Made by a program: the position numbers and the translations under genes. From a virus: DNA of 41,738 bases. Each line of letters starts with the position of its first letter. Positions within the stretch are counted from its first letter, which is position 1. The notes below the pieces were generated by a model. That model was not told the DNA's origin. It ran no database searches and saw only the letters and a program-made list of their open reading frames with translations. This document shows, piece after piece, positions 30,920 through 38,944 of the stretch. The DNA is taken from IMG/VR virus record IMGVR_UViG_3300035670_000493, positions 1 to 41,738 of that record. One strand, written 5' to 3'.

Positions 30920-31209
30920 ACAAAAACGGCATGACCGAGGCAGCAGAAAAAGCCCTAAGAGAAACCCTTGGGAGAGCGATTGAGTTTGACCAGTTGGTCA
31001 ATATGCCAGGGTGGAAGAGAATTGAGTCTTATTACGCCAATAAGGTCCAACAGTTTACTAATGATGTTTTGCTTTCTGACAAACCCCTATCCGACTTTGA
31101 GTCGCGCCGTAGTGAGATTAACGGTATCCGTGGGTTGCTAAACCATATAAGTAGCGACCTGGAGGAGTTGAAGAATGAGCGCAAAGCTCCCAGACTTACC
31201 GACGAATGA
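30916..31209 (+). CDS. hypothetical helical protein of the head operon
   Basis: 97 residues, helical (TEAAEKALRETLGRAIEFDQ, RSEINGIRGLLNHISSDLEE). Overlaps the portal stop (ATGA) and the next gene by 35 bp. Perhaps a head assembly factor; no family is recognised. Confidence 0.6.
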   Translation: MNKNGMTEAAEKALRETLGRAIEFDQLVNMPGWKRIESYYANKVQQFTNDVLLSDKPLSDFESRRSEINGIRGLLNHISSDLEELKNERKAPRLTDE

Positions 31210-31432
31210 TGACGAATATTGGAAAGATGCCGTCGTCTCTCGGCACTCACCCAAGTCGGTAAAGTTATGTCCCGATCATGGTCGTAAGACCTGGGACAAA
31301 CACGAAGGGTACATTGACAACAAAGACGGGTCTATTAGCTGTATGTATTGCCCGTGGGGTACTAAGGTCCCAGGCTACATAAAGGTAATGGACGGTAAAG
31401 CAATAGATTTACGCCGTAAGCATAGCGACTAG
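31175..31432 (+). CDS. small zinc-binding hypothetical protein
   Basis: 85 residues. VKLCPDHGRKTWDKHEGY and SISCMYCPWGTKVPGYI form a Cys/His zinc site. ATG 31175 follows GGAGGAGTTGAAG. It is in the head operon between portal and scaffold; its role is unknown. Confidence 0.6.
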   Translation: MSAKLPDLPTNDDEYWKDAVVSRHSPKSVKLCPDHGRKTWDKHEGYIDNKDGSISCMYCPWGTKVPGYIKVMDGKAIDLRRKHSD

Positions 31433-31537
31433 GCACAGGGTCGCTATCCTGACTGCATAAGTCACGCTCATCCCGTAAGGATGCAATTAGTTATTTGGAT
31501 GTCCTGGGTTACATTCTTAGCCCTGCGAAAGGAGCTT
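31424..31537 (+). promoter_or_regulatory. structured leader of the scaffold gene
   Basis: Two perfect hairpins: AGCGAC (31424-31429) with GTCGCT (31440-31445), and CATCC-CGTAA-GGATG (31469-31483). CCTGGG and CCCTGCG near 31503-31526 may pair as well. GAAAGGAGCTT then gives the start at 31538. No T-run, so these look like RNA-processing or translational structures, not a terminator. Confidence 0.4.
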
Positions 31538-32266
31538 ATGTCTGACGCAGACATGGCACAACAATTAGCCGCCGCCCTAAACGGGCACGAAGTTACCAAC
31601 GACGAAGGTAACGTAGATGAGAGAGAAACATCTATCGAGGAATCGGCCCCTCAAGAACAAACGCCAGTAGAGGAAAGTGCCACGGCAGAGTCGGCCGATG
31701 AGACTGATGTTGAGGTTCCCAAAGCCGAAACGGAGGAATCTGAAACAGATCTAGCACAAGACGAATCTGGTAAGCGGTACGTCCCTGAAAAGAGATTTAA
31801 GGAGATTTACGGAAAAGCCAAGGCAACTGAAAGGGAGCTTCAAGCGCTTCGTGCGCAACTGGCTCAAGGTAACAGTGTGTTACAACAAGCCGTGGGGAAA
31901 CCTAACTCTAAAAATCTTGCTCCAAAAGTAGACAAAGCTGATCTCTTGGAGTTGAAGATGACGTTGCCTCAATTTAATCCTGGGTCTGCCGATTACTCGG
32001 AAGATCTTGATACCCTCGGGTTTCAGATCCTAAGAGCCAATCCTGGTATGACTCCTTTGCAAGCTGGTTATCAAGCCCTTGAAATGGCTAAGAAAATCGC
32101 TAGTAAGGTAACGGGAGTTAAAGAAGAGGCCCGTACTGTGAAAGCCCTACAGTCGGACCAAGGTATCACAAACCGCGTAACTTCACGCCAAGCGAGCCAG
32201 GTAAATCCAGACAATATGTCTGCGAAAGAACTGGAGGCTTACATGAAGCAAAACGGAATGTGGTGA
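31538..32266 (+). CDS. capsid scaffolding protein
   Basis: 242 residues from ATG 31538. Acidic N-terminal half (NDEGNVDERETSIEESAP, VEVPKAETEESETDLAQDES), coiled-coil middle (KAKATERELQALRAQLAQGN), helical end (NMSAKELEAYMKQNGMW). Acidic plus coiled-coil proteins directly before the capsid gene are the usual scaffolds that guide prohead assembly. It ends 22 bp before the capsid gene. Confidence 0.8.
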   Translation: MSDADMAQQLAAALNGHEVTNDEGNVDERETSIEESAPQEQTPVEESATAESADETDVEVPKAETEESETDLAQDESGKRYVPEKRFKEIYGKAKATERELQALRAQLAQGNSVLQQAVGKPNSKNLAPKVDKADLLELKMTLPQFNPGSADYSEDLDTLGFQILRANPGMTPLQAGYQALEMAKKIASKVTGVKEEARTVKALQSDQGITNRVTSRQASQVNPDNMSAKELEAYMKQNGMW

Positions 32267-32288
32267 TTTTCTTTAAGGAGAAAATAAT

Positions 32289-33266
32289 ATGGCCGTTGAT
32301 TCAGCAAAATCCACTTCATCGACAGTTAGTCAGGCGATTAAAAACCGCTATTATGACAAATTGTTCTTGGAGATTGCCGAGAGCAAGCTCGTCCACAAGC
32401 AATTGGGACAGCGCAACCGCAAGGTTGAGCAGGGCGAAGGTGGATACGGTACTGGCGTAGTTTATTGGACCAAGTGGACTAACCTCCCCGAGGTCACAGC
32501 CGGACAAGGCGAGGGTGTTCCCACCACCGCAGTGTCTATGACTGCTACGAACGTAACCGGTTCTACCGCTCAATACGACGCAGCCGTCTCTATTTCCGAC
32601 ATTCTTGCTTACACCTCTTTTGGTGATGTCATGAAAGCCGCTATGGAGCGTCTCGCGTACAACGCTGGTAAATCGATTGATGGTATTGTGAAGAAAGAGA
32701 TCCAAGCTTCCGGTACGTTTGCTACCATTCCTGGTAGTATCGCTGCCGCTGCGTGGACTTCTATTCCCGCAACCGCCACCCTTACGATTGCTGGTGTCCG
32801 TATGGCAAAACGAACCTTGTCTCGAAACGACGCTATGCAGCTTCCTGATGGAAACTGGGTTGCCGTTATTCATCCCGATGCTTTGTATGACCTTCAAGCC
32901 GACACCACCACTGGTGGTTGGATTGATGCCAACAAATACACGGATGCTAACGCTAGCAAGCTAATGACTGGTGAAGTCGGTAAACTTATGGGTGTTCGAT
33001 TCCTCGAAACCTCTAACGCTGCCGTTCCTCGCACAGGCGTTGCCGCTACCGGTTCTATCTACGTTACGTCCTTCTTTGGTCGTGAAGCGTTCGGTGTCAC
33101 TGAACTCCAAAGTCTCAAGACTTATGTCAAGGGCTTTGCTTCAGGTGGTACGGGCGATCCTACCGAAAAAGTCGCTACCGCGGGTTGGAAGACTACATTT
33201 GGCGCAGCTTCGTTGAACAGTGCGTTCTATGTGAACCTAAATCATCCAGTCTCAACTACTGCTTGA
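32289..33266 (+). CDS. major capsid protein (N4-gp56 family)
   Basis: 325 residues. VEQGEGGYGTGVVYWTKWTN, SISDILAYTSFGDVMKAAME, VIHPDALYDLQADTTTGGWI and GKLMGVRFLETSNA follow the N4-gp56 family of HK97-fold capsid proteins. Start ATG 32289 after TTAAGGAGAAAATAAT. Codon use is richer in C and G at third positions than in its neighbours, as in highly expressed genes. A strong terminator follows. Confidence 0.9.
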   Translation: MAVDSAKSTSSTVSQAIKNRYYDKLFLEIAESKLVHKQLGQRNRKVEQGEGGYGTGVVYWTKWTNLPEVTAGQGEGVPTTAVSMTATNVTGSTAQYDAAVSISDILAYTSFGDVMKAAMERLAYNAGKSIDGIVKKEIQASGTFATIPGSIAAAAWTSIPATATLTIAGVRMAKRTLSRNDAMQLPDGNWVAVIHPDALYDLQADTTTGGWIDANKYTDANASKLMTGEVGKLMGVRFLETSNAAVPRTGVAATGSIYVTSFFGREAFGVTELQSLKTYVKGFASGGTGDPTEKVATAGWKTTFGAASLNSAFYVNLNHPVSTTA

Positions 33267-33297
33267 TCCTATAGTAATATAGGTGAGTTCAAGATCA

Positions 33298-33329
33298 CAA
33301 GCCCCTTCAGCAAGGGCTTGTTTTCTTTT
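33298..33329 (+). terminator. rho-independent terminator after capsid gene
   Basis: CAAGCCC (33298-33304) pairs with GGGCTTG (33314-33320), followed by TTTTCTTTT. A second small perfect hairpin CCTATA-GTAA-TATAGG stands just ahead (33268-33283). Confidence 0.85.
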
Positions 33330-33340
33330 ACATAAACTTG

Positions 33341-33346
33341 TATACT
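33341..33346 (+). promoter_or_regulatory. -10 box TATACT six bases before ATG
   Basis: TATACT, ACAGTC, ATG 33353. It begins twelve bases after the capsid terminator T-run, giving the HNH gene its own probable leaderless transcript. Confidence 0.6.
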
Positions 33347-33352
33347 ACAGTC

Positions 33353-34012
33353 ATGAGTAAGGTAGAAATAGTTTGTGAGTATTGTGAAAAGAAGTTTTAT
33401 AGGTATAAATCCCAGTTGGTCGGTAAAAGAAACGTTTGTTCTCGAGAGTGTGCCAACCTAATCAGGTTAACGCATGTGTATGAGTGCGAGGTTTGCCACA
33501 AAGTTTTTCATAAACCACAAAAGAAGGGTGTTGTAGCTAGGTTTTGTTCTCAAAAGTGTAGGGGTATTGGATTAACCGCCAAGAAAAATACTAATTGTTT
33601 AGTTTGCGGCAAACCAATTTACATTGCTGAATGGCAAAAAAAGATTGGTGGGGGGAAATACTGTAGTCGTCCTTGTAAGTCGAAGGGACAGACATGTTCT
33701 TTTCTGGGCGTTAGTCCAGCTCACTACTATTCAACAAGTGTATGGAAAAGGTTAAGGCTAGAAATACTTGAAAGAGATAAATACATTTGTCTTAATTGTG
33801 GTGTCTCCCCACAAGACAAATCTATGTTACAGGTTAATCATATAACTTTTAGAGAGCTTGGAGGATCTGACAATCCAGAAAATCTTGAAACTCTTTGCCG
33901 GTCTTGTCATGCTAAAAAAGATGCCCTTAGATTAAAAGAGTTGACTGGAAACGAAAAAGCTAGAATGAGGGATTATAAGCAACATATAGATGAAATAAGA
34001 AGCCTTCTGTAG
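33353..34012 (+). CDS. HNH endonuclease with tandem zinc fingers
   Basis: 219 residues. Three Cys-pair units lie in series (CEYCEKKF with CSREC, CEVCHKVF with CSQKC, CLVCGKPI with CSRPC). An HNH domain follows (RLEILERDKYICLNCG, LQVNHITFRELGGSDNPENL, ETLCRSCHAKKDA). This is a free-standing homing endonuclease type. TTG 33338 upstream is unlikely as start because it lies across the -10 box. Inserted between the capsid terminator and the GroES-like gene. Confidence 0.85.
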   Translation: MSKVEIVCEYCEKKFYRYKSQLVGKRNVCSRECANLIRLTHVYECEVCHKVFHKPQKKGVVARFCSQKCRGIGLTAKKNTNCLVCGKPIYIAEWQKKIGGGKYCSRPCKSKGQTCSFLGVSPAHYYSTSVWKRLRLEILERDKYICLNCGVSPQDKSMLQVNHITFRELGGSDNPENLETLCRSCHAKKDALRLKELTGNEKARMRDYKQHIDEIRSLL

Positions 34013-34025
34013 TTGCGTGATCTGT

Positions 34026-34031
34026 TATAAT
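34026..34031 (+). promoter_or_regulatory. extended -10 (TG-T-TATAAT) six bases before ATG
   Basis: TATAAT, GTAGTT, ATG 34038. Probable leaderless promoter of the co-chaperonin and glycan operon. Confidence 0.65.
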
Positions 34032-34037
34032 GTAGTT

Positions 34038-34610
34038 ATGGTTGATTTAGCCTACAAGCCCGAATGGGCTAAATACGAAAAAGACCTAACTAATCCCGAT
34101 CCCGAGATAGCAAGTAGAGCCGCCGAAGCGTTTGACGAAACTCGCCGTGAGGAAATGAAGAATGATCCTAAAGCTCGTGAGTGGGAGCAGTCCCGTAAGG
34201 AAGCGTTTCTCAAAGATAAGCCCGAATGGACAAAGCAAAGACTCGCCAAAGAAAAAGCCGAATACGATAAGACGTTAGATAAATACTTAAATGGAGGAAT
34301 TATCATGGGTAAGTTTATTCCAGCCCCAGGTTTCTTGTTAGTTAGACCAATTGAGATTGAGCAGACTAAGGCGGGGATTTATTTGCCCCCAGGAGCCGAT
34401 ACAGCCGACGTAGGGGAGCCAAACCGAGGCATTGTGGTAGCGGTAGGAAAAGACAAATACTTTACCAATGGCGCGATTGTAGAGTCTCCCGCTAAAGTTG
34501 GAGAGACAGTAATGTTTAAGTGGCATACCATGAAGATGATGTACGAGGGGAAAATCCACCACTTCATGTCATTCGAAGATGTTTTTGCCGTTATCAAGGA
34601 GGAAGAATGA
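34038..34610 (+). CDS. GroES-like co-chaperonin with N-terminal extension
   Basis: 190 residues. Residues 1-88 are a highly charged helical extension (YKPEWAKYEKDLTNPDPEIA, RREEMKNDPKAREWEQSRKE). From M90 a complete co-chaperonin follows: GKFIPAPGFLLVRPIEIEQT, KAGIYLPPG, NRGIVVAVGKD, PAKVGETVMFKWHTMKMMYE. GroES caps GroEL; phages use their own for capsid folding. GGAGGAATTATC-ATG at 34305 is a good internal start that would give a 101-residue protein, the normal GroES size, so two products are possible. Confidence 0.8.
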   Translation: MVDLAYKPEWAKYEKDLTNPDPEIASRAAEAFDETRREEMKNDPKAREWEQSRKEAFLKDKPEWTKQRLAKEKAEYDKTLDKYLNGGIIMGKFIPAPGFLLVRPIEIEQTKAGIYLPPGADTADVGEPNRGIVVAVGKDKYFTNGAIVESPAKVGETVMFKWHTMKMMYEGKIHHFMSFEDVFAVIKEEE

Positions 34611-36010
34611 CTTTAATATCGGTAATCACCTCAACGTATAAAAGACCTCAACTACTAAAGCGAGCCATTGAGTCTGTACGAAGTCAAACATTCACTGATT
34701 GGGAGATGATTATTGTGAACGACGACCCAGACCACGAGACAAAAAGAGTCGTCGAGGACTTTAACGACAATCGATTAACCTATATCGCGATGGGGGGGAA
34801 GTTTGGTTGTGACACTAGACCAAAAAACATTGGGATTAAATCCTCAACGGGTAAGTATATCGCTTTTCTTGATGACGACTGCGCGTACCGACCGGATCAC
34901 CTGCAAGCCCTAATCAAAGCACTAGAGCCAGGAGTTGATGCGGTTTATGGGGACCGGTGGATATTTGAGGAGGACAAAAGCGTTTCGATCGGGATTTTCC
35001 ATGAGTTTGATCCATTCTTAATGATGAGAAGAAATTATATTGATACATCCGACGTTTTAATCAGGAAAGAGGCTATCGTTGAGGTGGGAGGATTTGACGA
35101 GAGATATAAAAAATACGTTGACTGGAATCTTTGGGTACGGATGATGAAAGCTGGATATAAATTTAAGCGTGTTCCCCTGGTTTTAACCGACTACCATGTT
35201 TATCCTCACTCAAAAAGTAACCGCAAAGAGGACGAAAGGGGGTTTAGTATCCCCGCATGGGAGCCGTTTGACGTTGATATTCATGTCCCACACCTCTCAC
35301 CAGAGAAAGAGCCTACAGTCGGGATCTTCTCGATCACCTATGACCGGCTTGACTACACCAAAAAGTCATTCAAGAGTCTTTGGGAGACAGCCGAGCATCC
35401 TTTTCACCACCTAGTAATTGATAACGGCTCAACCGACGGAACTCTGGAGTGGTTAGACAAATATATGTTAGAGCATCCTGGCAAAGTTAATTTAAAAACC
35501 TACACTAAAAACCACGGAATCTCAATCACAAGTAACTACGCGATTAAACAGTTAAAAGAGTACGACATAATTGTTAAAGTGGATAACGATGCCATCTTCT
35601 TGACTAAGGGATGGTTGAAACGAATGGTGGAATTGTGGAAAAGTAACCGGATGCTAGTGATGAGTCCTTATGTTCAGGGGCTAAAGGATAACCCAGGGGG
35701 CGCACCACGAGGAGATTATGGAATAGTTAAGGGAGAGTATCTTGGACTCACCTACCATATCGGAGGAATGGTACATTTTGCCGACTCTCATGCTTATGAC
35801 GGGTTTAAGTGGGATGAGACAACTTTTTATCATGGAGAACAAGATAAAGAGTTATCTATATATCTAAACTCCAGGGGTTATCAGCATTGTTATCTTGAGA
35901 ATTTTTATGCGAGTCATGGCGATGGCGGCACAGAAGCCCAATTTAAACATTATCCAGAGTATTTCGAAAGAAGGAAATGGGAAAAGTCTCATAGATATGG
36001 CGAGAAATAG
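34607..36010 (+). CDS. two-domain GT-A (family 2-like) glycosyltransferase
   Basis: 467 residues from ATG 34607, overlapping the GroES-like stop and preceded by AAGGAGGAAGA. Domain 1 (about 1-215): ISVITSTYKRPQLLKRAIES, MIIVNDDPDHETKR, KYIAFLDDDCAYRPDHL (DxD). Domain 2 (about 240-460): TVGIFSITYDRLDYTKKSF, HHLVIDNGSTDGTLEWLDKY, IIVKVDNDAIFLTKGW (second DxD). Two catalytic domains in one chain often add alternating sugars. Substrates cannot be read from sequence. First gene of the glycan cassette. Confidence 0.85.
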   Translation: MTLISVITSTYKRPQLLKRAIESVRSQTFTDWEMIIVNDDPDHETKRVVEDFNDNRLTYIAMGGKFGCDTRPKNIGIKSSTGKYIAFLDDDCAYRPDHLQALIKALEPGVDAVYGDRWIFEEDKSVSIGIFHEFDPFLMMRRNYIDTSDVLIRKEAIVEVGGFDERYKKYVDWNLWVRMMKAGYKFKRVPLVLTDYHVYPHSKSNRKEDERGFSIPAWEPFDVDIHVPHLSPEKEPTVGIFSITYDRLDYTKKSFKSLWETAEHPFHHLVIDNGSTDGTLEWLDKYMLEHPGKVNLKTYTKNHGISITSNYAIKQLKEYDIIVKVDNDAIFLTKGWLKRMVELWKSNRMLVMSPYVQGLKDNPGGAPRGDYGIVKGEYLGLTYHIGGMVHFADSHAYDGFKWDETTFYHGEQDKELSIYLNSRGYQHCYLENFYASHGDGGTEAQFKHYPEYFERRKWEKSHRYGEK

Positions 36011-36536
36011 TAAGGTAAATACCGCTTGTTTTCAGTGTGGAAAAACATTTAAAAGAAATGTCTGTCATTTAGGAGCTAGAAACTTTTGTAGTAGAAAGTG
36101 TTCCGCAACTGGACACAAAAAAAGGCCGATTCTTTGGAAGGGACAAGAAAAGCCTAAATGTATAGACTGCGGTAAACCAATCTGGTATAAAAGTAAAAGG
36201 TGTGGTCATTGTTGTAAGTCTGGTAAAAATAGCTGGAAATGGGCTGGTGGAATTACTCCAGTTAATACAAAAATAAGGATGTCAGATCAGTCCCTAGAGT
36301 GGAGAAAGAAAGTTTTTTATAGAGACAACTATACTTGCCAACATTGTTGTTCTTCTGAAAGGACAATCCAGGCACATCACATAAAAGAATTTGCGACTTA
36401 TCCAGAATTAAGATTTTCGGTAGAGAACGGATTAACTTTATGTAAGTTGTGTCACAGGAAACATCATAAGATAAAAAATCTTTATCAAAACTTTGACCCT
36501 AATCAATTTTTTGTTAGGTTAGTGAGGCAGATATGA
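35997..36536 (+). CDS. HNH endonuclease inside the glycan cassette
   Basis: 179 residues from ATG 35997, which overlaps the glycosyltransferase end by 14 bp. Zinc units CFQCGKTF and FCSRKCSATG, CIDCGKPI and CGHCC, then an HNH domain (WRKKVFYRDNYTCQHC, IQAHHIKEFATYPELRFSVE, NGLTLCKLCHRKHHKI). Free-standing homing type, similar in layout to the gene at 33353. Its stop overlaps the next ATG, so it is translated with the cassette. Confidence 0.85.
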   Translation: MARNSKVNTACFQCGKTFKRNVCHLGARNFCSRKCSATGHKKRPILWKGQEKPKCIDCGKPIWYKSKRCGHCCKSGKNSWKWAGGITPVNTKIRMSDQSLEWRKKVFYRDNYTCQHCCSSERTIQAHHIKEFATYPELRFSVENGLTLCKLCHRKHHKIKNLYQNFDPNQFFVRLVRQI

Positions 36537-37210
36537 GCGTATCAGCCTGCATCCTACTTCACTATACTGATCGTGATGAGCCTAACGCTCCCCAAATAGC
36601 CGAGGCGTTAAGGGGGCAGGTGGATGAACTTGTCTTTTTTGTGGATAACCCAGCGATCAAGTTTGACGATCCCAACTGTACGTTTATCCGCTCGTCTCGG
36701 GGGTTTCCTGTGATCGCTAGAAACGCGATAGGCAGTTTACTTGATACGGATTATGTTTTCTTTCAAGACTCTGATTTAACAGTAGAGCCCGGAACTATTG
36801 AGTATATGCTGGAGTGGGCGGAGAAGTACCCTAACGCTGTTTTGGGATTTGAGGGTTCTCGGATGGCAGAGAGTAAAAACCCCTACACAGAAGGTCATAC
36901 AATCAATCGTAGCGACAAATTAGAGCCAGTTGATATGCTGATTCGCACGTGGCTGGTTCCGAGGCGGGTAGTGGGGATGGCAACCAATCTTTACCTGAAC
37001 AATCGAGGTTCTATCCCTGACAAGTATGTGGATGATATTCTATTTTGTTTAGGAAATCGCTACGGGTTTAAAGAGATGAACTACGCCTTACCCATTAAAC
37101 CTGGATGTGGAGTTGTTGAGCTTAACGCGGCGGGTGACGGGCAATCAACAACTCCGATTCATTACGCCATAAGGGATCAGGTATGTCGCTACCTAATGAA
37201 CGCTAGATGA
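36533..37210 (+). CDS. GT-A-like glycosyltransferase
   Basis: 225 residues. VSACILLHYTDRDEPNAPQI, VDELVFFVDNPAI, then DYVFFQDSDLTVEPGTIEYM contains the DxD metal and nucleotide-sugar site (DSD). Later NYALPIKPGCGVVELNA. A short, single-domain GT-A fold. It overlaps genes on both sides by 4 bp. The sugar and acceptor are unknown. Confidence 0.7.
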   Translation: MSVSACILLHYTDRDEPNAPQIAEALRGQVDELVFFVDNPAIKFDDPNCTFIRSSRGFPVIARNAIGSLLDTDYVFFQDSDLTVEPGTIEYMLEWAEKYPNAVLGFEGSRMAESKNPYTEGHTINRSDKLEPVDMLIRTWLVPRRVVGMATNLYLNNRGSIPDKYVDDILFCLGNRYGFKEMNYALPIKPGCGVVELNAAGDGQSTTPIHYAIRDQVCRYLMNAR

Positions 37211-38337
37211 TTAAACTAATCAAAAACACCTTCTATCACGAGACTTGGACTAAGTTGAGGTTGATGTGGTTTATTTTATGGGCAAAACAGCTCTCATTCG
37301 GGGAGAAGTGCCAGCAGTTTGAACGTGAGTTTGCTAAATGGCAGGGTAGAGAGGATGCAATCTTTGTAAACTCTGGTTCTAGTGCCAACTTAGCTTTAAT
37401 TCAGGCTCTACTTAACCTTGGATACCTCAAAAAAGGCGATAAAGTGGGTTTTTCAGCTCTGGGTTGGTCAACTACCGTGATGCCATTGATACAATTAGGG
37501 CTAAAGCCCGTTCCGATGGATGTGGCAACCAAGTCGCTGAACATATACAGGCAACCAACCAAAGATTTAAAAGCCCTATTCGTCACAAATCTTCTGGGAA
37601 TGTCCCCGACTAACCCAAATTTTCTCGTAGATGAGTGTAGAAAGCGCGGGATTATTCTACTAGAGGACAACTGCGAGAGTTTGGGGTCGGTAGTGAGTGG
37701 TAAAAAACTTGGTAACTTCGGTTTAGCATCAACTTTTTCATTCTATGTCGGACATCACATGAGTACAATTGAGGGTGGGATGGTGTGTACCAATGATAAC
37801 CGCCTTGCCCGTGAGTTAAGGATCGTTCGCGCGCACGGATGGGATCGCAACTTAGACGTTCGTACTCAAAAGGCTATCAGAAAACAGTACGGAGTGGCTA
37901 CTTCGTTCTATTCTCGCTATACATTCTATTCTCTAGGGTACAACTTTAGACCGACCGAAATTGCGGGCTTCCTAGGGCTACTACAGCTCCCCTACCTCAA
38001 GGAAATAATTGATAAAAGAGAGAGAATATACCAAAAAATACGCTCACAGGTAACTAAATACTACATTCCTAACCCCGTTTGGATGGATAAGCACTCTGCT
38101 TTTTCGCTTCCAGTGATTTGTGGGTCTTCACAAGAGCGAGATCAACTTGTAAAACGCTGTGAGAGTAGAATAGAGGTACGCCCAATCGTCGGAGGCGACT
38201 TAACTATGCAACCATTCTACGGCGGCAGAGGAATGAAAAACGCCAGGAAAATCCATGAGACGGGATTGTATATTGGAATTAACCCAGACATGAGCAAAAA
38301 GGATATTAAGATGATAGTGGAGGTGTTAAATGCCTAA
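37207..38337 (+). CDS. DegT-family PLP enzyme, sugar 3-dehydrase-like (catalytic Lys replaced by His)
   Basis: 376 residues of the DegT/DnrJ/EryC1/StrS fold. IFVNSGSSANLALIQALL binds PLP phosphate, KALFVTNLLGMSP and IILLEDNCESLGS hold the PLP-ring Asp, and STFSFYVGHHMSTIEGGMVC carries the active-site loop. There the Schiff-base Lys of aminotransferases is replaced by His (H183-H184). The known members with this change are C3-deoxygenating enzymes such as ColD and RfbH/E1, which make 3-deoxy or dideoxy sugars. The four-Cys Fe-S pattern of E1 is not evident, so it is nearer ColD. Overlaps both neighbours. Confidence 0.8.
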   Translation: MIKLIKNTFYHETWTKLRLMWFILWAKQLSFGEKCQQFEREFAKWQGREDAIFVNSGSSANLALIQALLNLGYLKKGDKVGFSALGWSTTVMPLIQLGLKPVPMDVATKSLNIYRQPTKDLKALFVTNLLGMSPTNPNFLVDECRKRGIILLEDNCESLGSVVSGKKLGNFGLASTFSFYVGHHMSTIEGGMVCTNDNRLARELRIVRAHGWDRNLDVRTQKAIRKQYGVATSFYSRYTFYSLGYNFRPTEIAGFLGLLQLPYLKEIIDKRERIYQKIRSQVTKYYIPNPVWMDKHSAFSLPVICGSSQERDQLVKRCESRIEVRPIVGGDLTMQPFYGGRGMKNARKIHETGLYIGINPDMSKKDIKMIVEVLNA

Positions 38338-38944
38338 AATCTCATTCGAGCTTCACGACGGGAGCGTCCTACGGAATAACTATGAAGCCTTATTCAAACT
38401 CAAAGAACACATCCCCGAGTTAAAAGTCTCGCTATTCTTCATCCCCTACGACTATGTTGTTGAGAGGTCACAACTTAGTTTGCAAAGAAAAGCCAAGTTA
38501 AAACTTCTGAAAGACAACCTGGACTGGATTAGGTTATACCCTCACGGGGTAATGCACATCCCTAACGAGTTTGAAAAGTGTGACCGCGAGACAATGGAGC
38601 TGTGTCTAAAAGCAATTGACGAGGCGATGAGTAAGGATGAGTTACCCTACGAAAAAGGTTTTTGCGCCCCGTTCTGGCTGTGGAACAAGGATGTTACAAG
38701 TGTGCTAGACGAGCATGGGTGGTTTGGTGCAATAGATCGTAACCAACCAGAGATGGTTAAGACAAAAAGAACCTACACTTATACCCACTCAATAGATGAG
38801 GACTTTAGAAACTTTAAGGGGTCAGAACTTATTCTGCATGGTCACATGACCCCGCCTTCATTCAACAACCTTGATGATTGTATGCTCAACTTACTAAAAA
38901 TACCCAAAGGAGAGTTCGTCTTCATTGACGAGATGGTCAAATGA
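38330..38944 (+). CDS. polysaccharide deacetylase-like protein
   Basis: 204 residues. ISFELHDGSVLRNNYEALFK (candidate metal Asp), WIRLYPHGVMHIPNEFEKCD (His pair), GFCAPFWLWNKDVTSVLDEH and SELILHGHMTPPSFNN follow the order of NodB-type deacetylase motifs on a short TIM-like barrel. It would remove acetyl groups from an amino sugar or act on another glycan amide. Overlaps the PLP-enzyme gene by 8 bp and the next gene by 4 bp. Confidence 0.7.
   Translation: MPKISFELHDGSVLRNNYEALFKLKEHIPELKVSLFFIPYDYVVERSQLSLQRKAKLKLLKDNLDWIRLYPHGVMHIPNEFEKCDRETMELCLKAIDEAMSKDELPYEKGFCAPFWLWNKDVTSVLDEHGWFGAIDRNQPEMVKTKRTYTYTHSIDEDFRNFKGSELILHGHMTPPSFNNLDDCMLNLLKIPKGEFVFIDEMVK

Noticed and set aside
32316-32897. 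193-codon minus-strand frame opposite the major capsid gene
   Set aside because: Shadow of a well-supported capsid gene; arises from strong codon bias in a highly expressed gene.
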